From Drosophila pseudoobscura (Eukaryota > Arthropoda > Insecta > Diptera > Drosophilidae), in the NCBI RefSeq assembly GCF_009870125.1, contig NC_046683.1:44097869-44161868 (forward strand): 64,000 bases of DNA, in the 5' to 3' direction. A program made the translations under genes and the position numbers. The notes below the pieces were generated by a model. That model saw only the letters and a program-made list of their open reading frames with translations, was not told the origin of the DNA and did not search any database. Shown piece by piece: positions 24,001 to 39,000 of this stretch; the first letter of the stretch is position 1, and each line of letters starts with the position of its first letter.

Positions 24001-27000
24001 AACATGTTTGTACATAATTTGTATGCAACAGCAAGAGCGCCCCTCCAGGGGGACTACGGACACCGCTTGGGTGCTCTTTCTCTCTCGGTGCCGCGCTCTA
24101 TGGGATAGCTAGATAGATAGATAGATAGAAAGATACATACATATCTGTGTTGGTCTAACTAAGAGCATCTGGCAAAGGCATTTGCTGTTTGTTTTTTCCC
24201 CCCACAAAGGCAGAGAGGCAGAGACTCCAGAGACATGGGGCATTGGAGGATAGAGAAATGTCCGTATGTGTGAGTGTGTGTGTGTGTGTGCAAAAGTGTA
24301 AAGTGCATATTTATGGCTTGCATAAAATAACTTGTAAAAATGCACTCGCAACTCCATTCATTCCGTGAGTGCATTCGGCACATTCGAACACGTGTTTGAA
24401 TGACCAAATGGCCATCACATATCACATCATCATACTCCTTGGGCACAGCACGGCACACGATCGCTGGGGAAGGAAGTTGTCTTTCAGGATACGCGAACGG
24501 ATGATGATATGTGACTGGATTCACAAATGAGTGGACTGTGGAGTGGAGTTGCAGTTGGAGTTGGAGTATTCCGAAGAGCATTCGTGAATAAACTCATACT
24601 TTAAATGGTTTTATTATGCTGACAAAAAAGATGACTTGTAGATTGGTTTCAGTTGTTTTTTATTGTGACAGATATGTATGTATTGGCCATTCAAGAAGAT
24701 AACTCTGACATTTGGGTACGATTTTATGGCTTAATGGGTTGCAAGTTTAGTAATACTGTCAGATACAAAACGATCTTTTGAATGTGGAATTGGTACGAAA
24801 GGTTCTTGAAGTTATTTGTGTATTCCATAAGTGTTTCAAATGATTTGTAGGAGCCTCTTATATTTTATACAATATACTTGTATTTTGTACTTATTGTGTC
24901 CTAAATTCCACTCAAAATTCAAGGCATAAGCAGAAGCTCCTAGATATTTTTGGGATCTAATGGGTTTCGTTTCATCATTCCTAGAAATATGAAAAGAATT
25001 CTTTTGTCGGAATTTCACAATAAAATGAAATATTCCAAATATACTTCAGTTTTTATTAAAAACGTTCAAGGATGGTCCACAGATTGTGTTCCCACAAAAG
25101 CATCTCACAACAAGAGAAATTGAATATCTTGTATCTTTTACTTTGACTGAGTTTCAGATATTTTTCATAATTTTTGATTATTTTTTAATGATTATCACAC
25201 AGATTCCTTGAGGAATTTTTGTATCTGCAGTCTCGCATTACATTTTTCCATTACAGCCAGTCATGAGAATGCATCTTATGGATAGTAGTTCTGTAAGCGA
25301 GAGACATTCCTCAAAGTGTCGTCTGGCGCTGTCCAGGAACAAAAAGAACTCCAACAATTTGCTGCGTAATGCCAGCCCAGCTAAGGAACTAAGCAGTTAA
25401 AGATACAGATACATTAGCGCAGAAGCAGCTACAGATACAGATAGTTTTGCCACTTGATTATAAAATACTTAGTCATAAACGCCCCTCCCCGTCGAGGGAT
25501 TATGTTTCATAGGGACTGCCGTTGCACCTCCGATACACTGCGGATACTGCAGCTGGCAATAGATACAGCGCATCCAGAAGATAGCCTTGAATTATTCAGG
25601 CGCGTGTGTGATTCGCTTAGTAATTAAGCCAGGCACAAAAGCCGCATGCCCCGCAGGCGATGAGTCGCCGTTTGGACGGGAACTGGGGATTGGGAATGAG
25701 AATGGGGCAGGGGCAGGCATTCGCTCGTCAAGTGGCAGACACCGAATCCGCAGACACTCGCACACACATCCAGATACTTTTTTGTTGTTGTTCCTTATTT
25801 TTATTGTCTGTGTGTCTGCGTCTGTGTCTGTGGCTCTTGTTGTCTGCTCATCATCGTGATTATCCTCATTATTATGATGTACATTGTCTTTGCTTTCTTT
25901 GGATACAAGTATCTAAGTATCTGTGTATCTATAGCTGTGCATCTGTCTGTGTGCACGGTGTGTGCGTGTGTGCTTCAACGGGAGGTGAATGCTTCCTGCA
26001 ATGCCAACAGGTAGACAAAGACAAAAGGCAGAGCCATAGCCAGAGCCAGAGCCAGAGCCCAGACGTGGACGTGGACGTGGACGTGGGAATCGACTGCCTG
26101 GAACGCTTCGAGCAAACCAAATAGTATCTTTTTACGCTATAAATATTGTGCAGCCAACAAACGAAGCCGTCAAAACCGAATGACTGACAAGCCCTAGCTC
26201 ACCAAAGCGACCAAAGCGACCAAAGCGACCGAAGCGACAATTGTGTGGACTTTGCTGCTGCAGCACACAGCTGCAGCAACAACTCCCTGCCACGACTCTC
26301 GACGACGACGACTATTGCGACACGCTCTAATAAATGGTTCAATAATAAATTATCTACCAGTTTTGAAGTTCGCGTTTGCCAGCGAGCCAGTCGGAGAGCC
26401 AGCCAGCCAGCCAGGATTTCGTTTCGGCATCACGTTATTTGTGCATTTGTCAAGTTCAAGCGTAACTCTAGAGATATCTCTTTGGCCACAGCACAAACAG
26501 CAACAAAACACACCTGAGGCCTGAGGGCCACCTCTGAGTAGGATGTCAGATTGCGCCACCTTCGTGATTTGTGGCTTAAGGGCACATGTGCCAGCAACAG
26601 CAACAGCAACAGTAAGCAGCAGGGGCAGCAGGGGCAACAGGGGCAGCATGGACAACAGGGATAGAGAAGTCATCGTCTGGCCCTCTGTGGTGGTCGCCTC
26701 CGACTCCTGAATGTCCACGAACGATGTCCAAGTCCAAGACCAAGACCCAGGCTCTGTTTGGCCGCCGGATTAGCATTGAAATTGACTTCGTGCTGGGCTC
26801 ATTAAAAATTTACGTGCATAAAGTTTATTTCGATTTGTTGTGGAAGAGTCCTCCCTGCCAGAGAACCCCCCCCTCCACCCCCTCCACACCACCAGGTTTT
26901 TTCTTTCTTTCTTTCTTGCAAGAACAGAATTACATTTCGTGGTTTTTCTCTCTCAGCTGCAAAAGTATTTCCTAGAATTTTCACCGAAAAACAATCAAAA

Positions 27001-30000
27001 GAAAGAAACGAATATTGGCTACTCGTTTTTTCGCTTTTTACTTCCTTATTGGAAATTTCCTTTGAAATATATGGGGGGGTGGGGGTGGGAGTTGGGTGTT
27101 GGGGGGTGGGGAATACCCTTTTGCAAGGGGAAATGTTCTACGGTTATTGGTGTGTGTGTTTTTGTTTCTTTTATCGGATGCATTAACAAGTTTATGGACG
27201 TTTTTGGAATTGATGTGGCTAACAACTTTTTCAATTGCAGATACACCGTAGAGAAAGATACAGAGCTACAGATAGAAAGACACACAGATACAACATCTAT
27301 AGAGATACAGATACAGAGATACAGATACAGCTACAGCTAGAGAAGAGCAGAGCCAAAACACTCAACAGCACATCAGATCAGATCTTCAATCATTGTTGTG
27401 GCGTCGTTTTTCTGTTATTATGCCATAAGAAACTCGTTTTCAGCTGATTTTTGCAGCCAGCCAGCCAGTCAGCCAGCACCCCCTCCCGAAACGAAACGAA
27501 GTTCATGATCAGCTGTGAACGGAACGTGGAAAGTGGCCGCAGAGCTCTAGAGCAGAGGCAGAGCTCTCCCCTTGCCCCATGCTCTCAAGTCTCCAGAAGA
27601 ACATCGGTTGTGGTACCGGTTTTTGCTGTTACTCGATCGACAATTGCTCTCGTAATTGAGAGGCTGCCCCCCCCCCCCACCATCTCTCTCTTCCTCTCAC
27701 TCTGTGTGTCTTCTGCTGATGTAACTTGCAACAGTTTTTTCTTCTTTTTCTGCTGTGCTTGCCTCAGCGTTAAGTCTTTGATGTTGCCACACGAAATCGA
27801 AACGGAATGGTCTTTTGTTATCTTAAGGCACTTCTGGTTGCCTCTAAATGTGACAGGCATCAGATCGCTGATTATTCTGGATGCGCCCTATAGGATTTCA
27901 ACACCCAATGAGGCACTTCCTGTGCCCCAAAGTGGGGATGCAAAAAAAAAAACAGAAAAAAAACAATTTGCAAGGGGGCCCCTGCTTCCAAGCGGGGGGC
28001 AGCCATGGGGCAGGGTAGGGCAGGGCAGGGCAGGCAGACGTTCCAAGAACATTTGCAGAACGTTCTGCTGTTGTGGCACATTCCGGCCGTGCAGCATGCA
28101 TGACAGCCTAGACCTGATCTATTTTTGGAGCAGCTCCATCTCACCCTCTCCCTCTCGCTCTCTCTGTCCATCTGCTTTTGCTGTGATCGCAAAACAGTGC
28201 AAAAATTCTGCCATATGCATATGGTGCATGCCACAAACATACATACATATATATCGTATATATACGATAAACGGAGCTCTCTTTCGCCCCCGCCGCACAC
28301 ACACACACCCAAGAAACACAAACAATTTGTAGGTGTGGCCACATCGAATGGCTGTGGCATGGGCAGGGGCACGGACATGGACATGTGGCATGGATGATGG
28401 TGGTGCCGATGACATGCCACGCCGTTTGATGGCCGCTCTCTGTGGCAGATCAAGCGGAAATGTGACGTCGCAATAAATAACAAAAAAACAAAAACAAAAA
28501 CCAAAAACAAAAAAATGTGAACCGCTTTGTTAGTGCAAAAGTTCAAAGCTTTTCTCCAGCGGAATATCTTCACTTTTCTCTGCCCTGCAGAATGTGGCAG
28601 TTGCAATTGCAGAATTTCTTGTTGATTTTGCAGGGTAAATGGTGCCGGAAGATGGTTTTAACGATGGATTATAAATAGAAATGCGGCGATTCCGTGGATT
28701 CTATGGAGTGTTAATTGATAAAAGATGGAATTGTAGTAGAATTGGAGCAGGAAGTTCTCCAGGAAGATGATCTAAAGAAGAACTTTTTGAACAATCTGTG
28801 ATCTGTGAGCTTCTTATTGGAGGGGGCTTTCAGCCTTTCTGGAGCAGGAATAAACTCAGACATAAGCACCCCGAAAACTTATCAAAAAAATCCAAAAGAT
28901 ATTTCCTTGCATGTTGTATTGTTGTATGAATACTCGTATATTCATTCAATATTTCTCAAGGATTTCTAGAACTACATCCTAAATGAATCAATGGGATGTA
29001 CATGTACGTATTGTAGCGACCTAGATCACTATCTGTTCCCTAAAACTATTCAAATTATTCATCACAACCATGAAAAATCCCTCAAATGTGTTCATAGCCC
29101 TCTCCCAGTGCCGCTTAGCTGCGAAGGGATGAGCTGTTATATCCTGAATGTGCTCATCGGTAGCTCTCTTTTTGTGCTGCTTCCCAAAGCGAAAGGATAT
29201 TTGAAAGGTCCACTAAATGAGTTCATAAGTAAGGAAGCTTCAAGAACTTCAAAGATTTCACCTAAAAAGCTAGCTTGGAGGGTTGATGTCGACGCACACG
29301 TTCCTCAACAACAAGATACATACGTGGAACTCCGTTTGTGCAGAAATTCCATCGGAAATGATTCATCAGGTGCTTCAAGGCTTAATGGCTCCTCCGAAGA
29401 ATGTTATCCGATTTCCACGTTTACTTAATAGCTTAATGAATGGAACCCTGAATGAAACAAAACAACACAAAACACATAATAAACAATTTGGCAACAGATT
29501 AAAATGAAAGATGAATGAAGTAACCTGCGAAATCAATTGTTGGCCATCGCAAACGATTTGGCCAAAAAGAAATAAACGGAAAACGGCAAACGGCAAACGG
29601 TTTCTCCCTTTTGCGGCAAGAGACCTCCCAAAGGCCGAGGTCGCGGCGGCATGCCTCTGCCTCTGCCTCTGCCGTGTACCCCCTCGCGGATAATAATTAT
29701 CCACTGCCGGAGGGGGCGCTCTCTTGGGCTCAGGTGTGGCCCTTTTTTTCCCAACAAATTAATTATTGTTAGAGCTGAGAAATTAAGAGAAATACTCTGC
29801 TGAAGCGATTGCCAATAAGCGAAACGAATGCCCAACGCAGAGCTGCAGCCACCAAAGTGCCACCAAAAGGAAGGTAGCCGGGAGGGAGGCCAGCGGCCAG
29901 CGGCCAACAAGTTGTCTGCTTCTTTTTTTTTATGCGTTTCTACTATAAATTATTAAGCAAAACAAGCCAAGTGCCGGTGGGTGTCCGCGTGTCCGTGTGG

Positions 30001-33000
30001 TGCCCCTTTTTTTTCGCTTTGTGCAACGCCCTGTGTGCGCCTTTTGCATGCGTAATTCTCTGGCTCCACACCACGGTGGTCCCCAACGATGCCTACCCCA
30101 CCCCCTGCCGCCAAACTTCGAGTCGAATCCGAATCCAAATCCGAATCCGTGTACGACTGTTGGCTGCACCCGCATTGAATAATTGGCATAGGCTGGGGCG
30201 CCACACGCGCCGGGATATGTGTTTTCTGTTGCTGTTGCTGTTGCTGTTTCTGTTTCTTCAGATACATATATATATGTACATATATGTGCGAGTATATCTG
30301 CATATATGCTAATGCCAGAGACCATTCCATGTCGGCTTGATTACTCATACACACAGGCCCCGTCCGTCCGCCTGTCCGCCCGTCCGTCCGACTGTCGATC
30401 CGCTTGAATCCGTCGCTGCCGCTGCCTGTTGATGGCGTTTTTGTGCTGGTCGGTAATTTAGTTTTCAACATCAAAGGCGTGGGAATGGGCTACACATAAA
30501 AAAAACGCGTATGAATGATGGAATGATATACGCGCTCTGATCCATCCAGGATCCCCAGACAAATCCTCGCCAGCAAAAAAAAAAAAGCCGAACCCCCGGC
30601 AGATTTATGGCCTCCAACGAGGGGCAAGGCATTCGGCACTCAAAAGCACTCAAAAGCCGAAAGCCGAAAGGCCAAAAGCCGCCAATGGAACGGAAATTTG
30701 TCGCCCCACAACAAATTGTATACAAAAACCGAAAATGACACAACAACGACCAAAAAACCGATCAGAATGCGGTAACAAGAACAAAAAGATACTTTTGTAT
30801 CTTTTGGATACGGCTGATGGTGATGGCTTTCATACCCTCTATTTTTTTTATTGGATTGCTAGAATTCTGCGAAATCTCTTTGGATTTGCTTTACTTTTTT
30901 TGTGGTTTTTTGCGTTTCCCTTTTTTTGGGTTGTGAGATATTTATTTCATGTTCTTAGGAAATAGTATATTCTGTCTATAAACAGTAAACAATTCAATGG
31001 GAATATGCTTGAAAATGATGCAGATATTCATGGCTAAAAGATATTTAAAGATGTTATGCATATCTTCGAGAAATAAGAGAATTTGGAATTATTTCATTTA
31101 TATCTGAGTAGTCTTCTTGTCGCTGTCTGATTGAAGATCGATTATATTCGATTGTAGAAGTATTTAGAAATTATTTATTTAAAGATATCCACTTCGAGTA
31201 GTAATGGTAGTTCAAGGAATAATACATATTTCTGCTTCTTTTTATTCGTTAATCGATTGAAATCCTTTTCAACCTTGGGGCTAAGGGAAAATGTCCGCTC
31301 AACGGAGCTCTATCTTTCGTAATCGATAATATTATTGATAATAATTGATCTAATAACGTTTCCCCTTTGAACTGTAACGAAAGGACCGCTAAAGGAGGCT
31401 GTTTGCTTTAAGAACTATCATTTTCATATCTTGTATTCGATAATACTATCGATTATCATACCCACTTCTTGCTTTGTTCGTGCTCGTTCTCATTTTCAAA
31501 CCCAATGTTAGAGTATCTCTGAGGAATTTGAAAATATATGCGACTTGACATTGAATGAAGCAGAAATTCAGAGCAGAAAATCGAAAACGTAACATCAAGC
31601 GATCGATCAGCGAGACGACTGCTGAGTGGAGCTGGAGGCTTGGGGCCAGATACTGTGCCTGTGCCTGTGCCCCTGCTTCGGGGTTGGTTCCATTGTAGGC
31701 AACACCATCATCATCCCAGACAACGACAACGAGAACGAGAACGACAACGAGAACGCTTACGATGACAATGACAAGCGGCGTCCGAGCGACGCGCGCATTT
31801 GGGTCAATGACGATGAAACTGAAACGTAACCGATTCCAATGATTTAGAACCCCCTTTGGATCACAGATTGGAGACTTTGCAGAGAGCAGGGAGCTGCTGT
31901 TGCATGTGGCAGAGCGGCAATCAAGCAGAAAATGTTACGAAAAATCATTATTTTAGCATGTGGCGACAGCGATACGATATGTATACCTACCCGAAAAAAA
32001 GACCCACTGCGCCACAGGGCTGGAGAGGAGAGGAGAGGAGTGGAGTGGAGTGGCGTGGCGTGGCGACTGTGAAGCCTTCTCCAGAGGAAGTGCGGACTGT
32101 CGTTGTGTGGTTTTTCGTTCGGTTGATCGGCGATGATCATTTTGTTCAATCGATTGTAAACGATGCGTTGCGATCGTTGCGATCGATTCGATCGTTTCTG
32201 CGGCTTTGATCAAATGACAAAATTGATCATTTTCTGTTTGAATGGATATCGATGGATAGCGACGGACCCTCTTCATGGGGCACGGCACCCTCCTCTCCCT
32301 CTCTCTCTCTCTCTCTGTCTCTCGTGCGACAACAATTGATTTATGCTTCACTGTGTCCGCTCCCCGCTCTGCTCCTCCTCCTGGCCCAGCTGCTGCCGCT
32401 GCCGCTGCTGCTCTGTATCTCTGCTGTCTCTGTGGGGTCTGTGTCTCGCTGTGGTCTCTCTGGTCTGTGGCATGTGCAACAAAAGCCCAAAAACGCTTTG
32501 TTACCAATAAAATCAAGCAGAAATCCAAGCCATAAATCAAGCAGCCAGTGCGCAGCGCGCACCTTTTTTTTTGCTTTGTTTTGTTTTTTTGCCTTTTTTT
32601 TGCGAATCGAAAAATCAAATGCAAAAGGAAATCTAACTGGCAAATTAGCAACCAAAATGCGATGGCAACATTTTCGCTTTGCAACAATTAATAGTGGCAC
32701 AGGGATCGCTGGTCGGGGGCTGCTAGCTGGTGGCTGTTGGGGGGGGCTCCCTCTTTGAGGTCCGAGTCTCAAAATTCGATTTCACATTCCCGTAGGGGTG
32801 AAATCTGCGTTTTTCTGCTTTTGCTGCCTTTTTTTCTGGCTGAAACGCTGAAAGGGTAATAACCAAAAATTAGCAGAAATTGCCAAAAAAAAAAAAAAAA
32901 AAAAAAAGAAAAGAAAAAAAAGGAAAAAAGTTTGACTTGCATGATTTATCTATAATTTTCCATCGCCTATTGCCGTGTTCGGGTTTTTGGGGTCTGGTCT

Positions 33001-36000
33001 GGTCTGGTCTGGTCTGGTCCTGCCCGGGCCATGCCACAAAGTTGTGGCCACATCTCTGATACCCGGGCCGCAGACTGAGACCCCCACAGACAAATACATA
33101 TATATATACGAGTACGTATGTATGTATGTATCGGGGAGACCCTGGCTCTGACAGACAGTCAGAGAGTCTAAGCCTCGCGCATTTTTCCCCCAATTTTTCC
33201 ACGGCTTTGGTTTCCTTTTCTGCAGCTTAACACTTGCGGGTGTTGTGGCCTGCATAATTTTCAGACTCAAACTCTCGGCTCTCCTGTGCTCCCCAAAACA
33301 TGTAATCGCTGTAATAATAAAAATTTGCAAATGATTTCGTTACTCAATCTCTCAGCCCCTGCCACTGCCCCTGCCCCTGCCCCTGCCCCTGCCCCTCTAC
33401 CTCCTTCAATCACCGTTTATCATCCGTTTATGTTTATCCGTCTTGCAGTCCTGGTTATGGCACGCCGGCTGGCCTTTGGCAACACCCAATGGAGCGCTGG
33501 TGCTGCATTTGAGCGACGCTGAGATCGCGCACGCACTTCGTCCCGCAGAGCTCTATCTGTGCATCAAATTGGGTAAGTGGGTCGATCCCTTGTGACCCTT
33601 GGAGCCCCAGTATCCCTAGCCCGTACGACTATACTTAGCCAATGGAGGGAACCCCCTAATCATCTTGCCTCTTGGCTTCAATTTGAGGCCATGCATGGAT
33701 TAGAATGTTTAGGGAATGCCTTTTGTAGCTCTCCTACCTTTTTTTTTGTTCTTTTTTCTGTGGAGTTTTTTTGTGCAGAGCGAGGTTTACCTTCGGAGAT
33801 GGAGACCCATGTAGGATCAATAAGTGACCCTAGCGAAGCTAATCCGAAGATTGTCCGCCTGGCCGAGGGGCGCTGCCGCATGTCGTACACCCGAGCCTGT
33901 CGCATACATTCAGGAAAGATGTTGGTCTAATGATCGAGTGAGATGAGCACTAAAATGCATAGATATTTCAAAAATGATTACTAACTATACGAAACGAATG
34001 TTAGTATTAGTGTTTTAAAAAAAGTAATAGTATAGGATGGTACAGGAATCTATAATCCGAGCATAAAGAGCCTCATGATAGGAATAATTTGAACTATAAA
34101 CCAAAAGGAATGCTCAACGCCTTTTAGAGATGGAAAACTTTGATTTTCTTTTAAATTTTATCTTCCTTGCATCTGTTTTTATAGACCATAAGCAATAGAC
34201 CCATGGTCATCACGTAGAAATCCCTTGAAATTATAGAATTTCCAGGAATGAGGAGACAACTTCTAAGAAAATTTCAGTCTAAAATAGTAAAAAGCTAAAT
34301 ATTTCCGGATTAAGGTTATGTTCTTCAAATATCTAGCAAATTTAGACCATATTCAATGTATTTTCGATGCTTTAGGGAACCCTAAAGATAGCTTTCTTAG
34401 ATTCTTTGATTTTTTGGAAGAAGTTGGCACTGCCATAAGATCCACAGATCCACTTTCCACTCTAGAAATCTTCCAACTTTGTGTTTTCGCAACCAAAAAA
34501 GCCACCTTCCAGTGGCATTTAGCTTTGTCCAACTCTTATCCGCAGCACTACAAGCCCCGATTAGATCGAAACACATTCATTTACCCACTCTTGCTCTTGC
34601 CACAGCCACACAACTAATCACTGGACTCTTTCCTGCCCCCTCTCTCGTTGCAGAAGCCCCAACAAGCGACAAAAGCGACGACGACGAAGACGTTGAGGCC
34701 ACACTACGGCTCTATGCTGTTTGGCGCTCCTCCCCGAACGTGGAGAGCGTCCAGAGATATTGCATCGACCATACGAATCCGCTGGCACTGCCACTGAGCC
34801 TGCTCCAACTGGAGATGTCCACGACGGCGGCGGCATCAATGATGATGGCCACAACAGACGGCGGCGAGCTGCCGCAGCTGCTGCAGAATCTGCTGGTGAG
34901 CGTGGAGCGCAGCATTGAGCGCGTGTCACTGAACGAGCTGCAGATGCAGATGCAGATGCCCCAACCCCAACCACTGGGCGAGGATCTGCCACTGGATGAG
35001 GCCAACAACAACAACAACAACAATAATAATGGGAACACGAATGGGGGGAACCCGAGCAGCATTGCCGGTTCACCCAAGTGCGCGCTGAGGCGCAGCGATT
35101 TGATTACCAAAAACAAACTGTTCAACAACCGCTACATGCTGCGGCGTCTGACCAACAGACAGGACAGCATGAACTCCACCTCGTCGGGGAACAGCAATGT
35201 CAGCGATAGGAGCAGCAACAGCAGCAGCTCCAGTTCCAGCTCGAGTGCCGGCGAGGAGCTGCTCAACAATAATATGAAACAGAATTCAGGCGGAGGTGGC
35301 AACAGCAACAGCAGCAGCAGCAGCGAGACAAAGAAGAGGAGCAGCAACAGCAGCCGCAGCGGCAACAGCGACCAGAGTGAGGCATCATCCACGTCCCCGG
35401 CACTGCCGCTGTTTTGTTTGGGCAACTCTTTTCCGCATATCGATAGCGATGAGGAGCCCAGCGATGGTGGCGGCGGCGGCGGAGGCAGCGGAAGAGCAGC
35501 TGAACGATCTTTGGGTACGTATACGTATACGTAATATTGCATTACGCATGCGCAACGTTTTGCCATGAAAAAATAGCCAACAGCAACAGAAATTGCTCAG
35601 CCAGATATCTGTTTGCCCGCTTGCAACAGACACCGCGACTCGAATCCAGTTCGTGGCTTATCGCTGGCCATTTCTGGGCGTGATTTGTCTTATTTGTTTT
35701 ACTCTCGAACCCCTCGTCCGAGGACCGTTCGCCCGGACTGCAATATCGTATGCAAATGCTGCCCGAACTATTCAATTAAACGCCCCACAGCCAAAAGCCA
35801 GCTTCAGCCGAGATCCAGCCAAATTTGTGCCCATTCCGAACGGGGCGCTTTGAAGTCAGATAGCGCCACAAATTTAGCGCTAATTTGATATATTTTCTGT
35901 TCATAAATGCTGCCCCGGACATTTAATTCAATTAAACGCCAGGCGATCGTCTCAAGATAAAGCTCTGGCTGCCCCAAATTCTGAAACAGAGAGAGAGAGA

Positions 36001-39000
36001 GAGAGTGAAATCTTTGAAAACTTAATATCTTGGACTTGGAATTCCAATATTCAATATCCAGTACCCAATATCCAGTATCCAATATCCAGTATCCTGTTCT
36101 CTCAAAGTCAAAGATGTCTATAGAAACTATAGGCAGGGCAGGGAATTGGAAGGGGCTCAGCCACATTTGTTATGCCTTGGTACAGCGGATTTGAGTGTTT
36201 GCCGCGACACTACTACTGGGCCTGCATTATCATAAATATAGTCATTGTGGTAAGCTTCAGTCTTCTTGAGTCTTCAGTGTGATCTCTGATCTCTGGCCTT
36301 ATTCCAAATACATCCCCGAATCTCCCTGAATGCCTGAATTCCCTGACCGGTGGGCAGATCATTTACCTGGAGGATGCACGAGAGAACATATACATCATAC
36401 AGAGTATACCCGTGAAGTTTAGCTACCTTCCTTGCCTCGTGATCATGGTGTTCCTGCAGTTGTTAAGCCTGATCCTGCTCATCACCGATGGCATTATGGT
36501 GTACAAGGTCAAGTTTAATGCCACTCAATTGGTGAGTTACGAGACCCTCTCTCCCTCAAGGAACTCAATGAATCCTCCGCCTCCTCTTCAGTGGTTGGGC
36601 ATATTAATTGTTGTCGGTATAGCCCCCTTAGTGCTCGGAAGCTATCTATTTCACGACCTCTACGACATCTACGCCGTGGTCTACATGTTTAGGACCAATC
36701 AGCTGGGCGACACCGAACAGATGTACAAGTGCTGCGGCATGCTGGGGCCCGTGGACTACAATTATCCACGGATACCCTGCCCGGAGTCCTGCTATCACAA
36801 CAAGACCGTGGTCCCCGAAAACATCTACGAGCGGGGCTGTTTGGGTGCCATGTTTCCCGGCTGGATCGTCTTCGTCCTGTGCAACGCCTATAATTACACA
36901 TTCATTTTGATCATCTTGACAATGTACCTGCACTTTCGACTGAAGTCCCTTTACGAGCTGATCCGCGTGGATGTGGAAAGAGGCACCGTCAGCCGCAGAA
37001 GCTTCTGGGTCTAGACTCTAGACTCTAGACTGTAGACTAGAGGCTCTAGGCTCTAGGCTCTAGAGAGTGCTGCCCAAAATGCCCATATGTCCACCGTAAT
37101 GAAACCGGCAGCCACAACCACAACCACAGCCGCCCACGGCATCCGGCGAGACTCTGGTTAGCCGCAGGGGCAGCCACAGCGACAGACACAGCGACACCGG
37201 TGCAAATGCCTTTTAATTTGTCAAAAGCCTAAAATATGAAAATTAAATGAGAAACCAAAGCAGTGTGCCCCCACGGGCCCAGACAGTGGTACAAAATGGG
37301 ACGAAAAATGTGGGATATTGATGAAAGTTCCTTCTATGTTCAGGTTGATTTTGAAGACCATGAAATACTAGAGGCGATAGAGAGGCAGATCCCGACTATG
37401 ATTTACTCTAGGGGTACAGTGGGACATCCAATGTGCTCTCCAACGGAATCCATAGCCATTCCATTACTCATCTACACTCAACGGCTCTCTCTCTCTCTCT
37501 CTGGGTCTCTCGATGCTTTCCTGCCTCAGTGGACGTTCCTTCCTTCGGTTGCAATCACTCATTAACTCTGTTAGCTCCACAGCCAAGTATTTAACCCTAT
37601 AGTGCTTGAGGTACGAGTATATTGAATCGATCCTGCTTGAGGATTCCACTATATAAATGGCTATTCAATCTTCAATCGCTATAAATTAGAGACTCATTGT
37701 TCCCAGAACAGTGTCAGAGCCATCCAGCAATAAGTACAACCATAATGAAGCAGTTATAATTATTGTTGAGAGATCTCGAACTTCTTTAGAGGCCTTTCAT
37801 ATGCATTTCTACCCATAAAATGGTAGGGGAAAGACTACCACCCGAACACTTAGTGAACAGCCTGCAAAGGCCTCCCTAGCATCCATAGATATTGCAGCTA
37901 TTTCTCGTATCATATTCATTCCGATGAATGGCAATGGCTGGCACCAGTGTGCACTGGAATGCAACTGGAGTTCAACCCCGAACTGCCGACTAGAGGTATG
38001 TTGTGTGTGGGTGCAATTTGCGAGCGGGCATAAATCAGCCGCAAAAGTGCGGGGGCTGCTGCAGGTCTCTGTGGTCGGGATATCGAATTACAATGCCCAG
38101 TCGCCCCCCCACCACCCCCTCCTTGCGCGCGATTCCCGCCCCCGGATACGGTTACGGTTTCGGTTTCGCTCTCTGTGGCAGTGGCACCAACAGGTGGCCC
38201 CCGATAGAGGTTCAGAGCGATGGTGTGCAGCAGAATTTTCGCAGACGCTGAAATGTGCCGCATTTATCATATGGAAATATTTTTGTCGCATGGGAAAGTC
38301 GGTGGACACCGAAAATGAATTATGATGGACCTGTTTTTTGGGGTGCAGACCACGCCCCCCCTCCTAGCAGGCGCAGGAGCCGTAGAAGGCTGTAGGCTGT
38401 GGGCTTCATGCTGCCTGCCCCAGTGGCAGCAACGAAATTAATCAAATGACATTATTATGCAAACGGCGCAGATCCTGAACGAGTTTTCAAGGTTTTCGTC
38501 GACGAGCGTTTAAAACCCAATTAACCCATATACGTGGTCCCCCCATCCATCCATCCATCCATCCATCCATCCACCCATCCGTATTTCTCATGTGTTTTCT
38601 CACCCGTTTTCCTCGCTTTGGTTTGGCTTTTCCAGAGACCTGCGAAACGGAGCTGCTGCCGCCCAGCTCCATCGGGGAGCTGCCCGAGAAACTGCTGACC
38701 AGCGGCGTCTATCTGCCAGGTGAGTGCCCATCCCCTGTTCCGCAGGTGACAAAACTTTCCATTTAATTCTAGACTTTCACTGAAAACTAAACGAAATTTG
38801 CCTATAAATTGGAATCGCCCCCATCCCACACCCCACCCGCAAAGAAAAAGGCAATTTGCCGCCGGCGGAAAAGTGCATACCCACTGAGAGGGGAGGGGCT
38901 TTTCAATTAATTCGCACATTATCGACCACCCAGGGCGAACCAATTGAGAGATGGAGATGGAGCTGCAATTCTGATTTTCCCCATCTGTTCTTTTGCAGGC

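Larger units (their letters stand above)
35515..38635 (+). other. RhoGEF intron 5 hosting a tetraspanin-like gene
   Basis: 3.1 kb. It contains CCAATATCCAGTATC short repeats (about 36046-36092), the nested tetraspanin-like gene (36172-37014), the candidate cassette exon (37948-37995) and a CCAT tandem run (38543-38580). Confidence 0.75.

Noticed and set aside
26350..26673. Minus-strand frame with a hydrophobic leader from ATG 26673
   Set aside because: The leader is a reversed GGGCAGCA/CAACAG repeat; no promoter or homologous family recognised.
27451..28332. 293-codon open frame on the plus strand
   Set aside because: Begins at a non-ATG codon; sequence is low-complexity intron with CT and TG runs and no recognisable domain.
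28991..29428. 145-codon ATG frame in intron 3
   Set aside because: AT-rich codons without third-position bias, no promoter motif and no recognisable domain; length is possible by chance in 12.8 kb.
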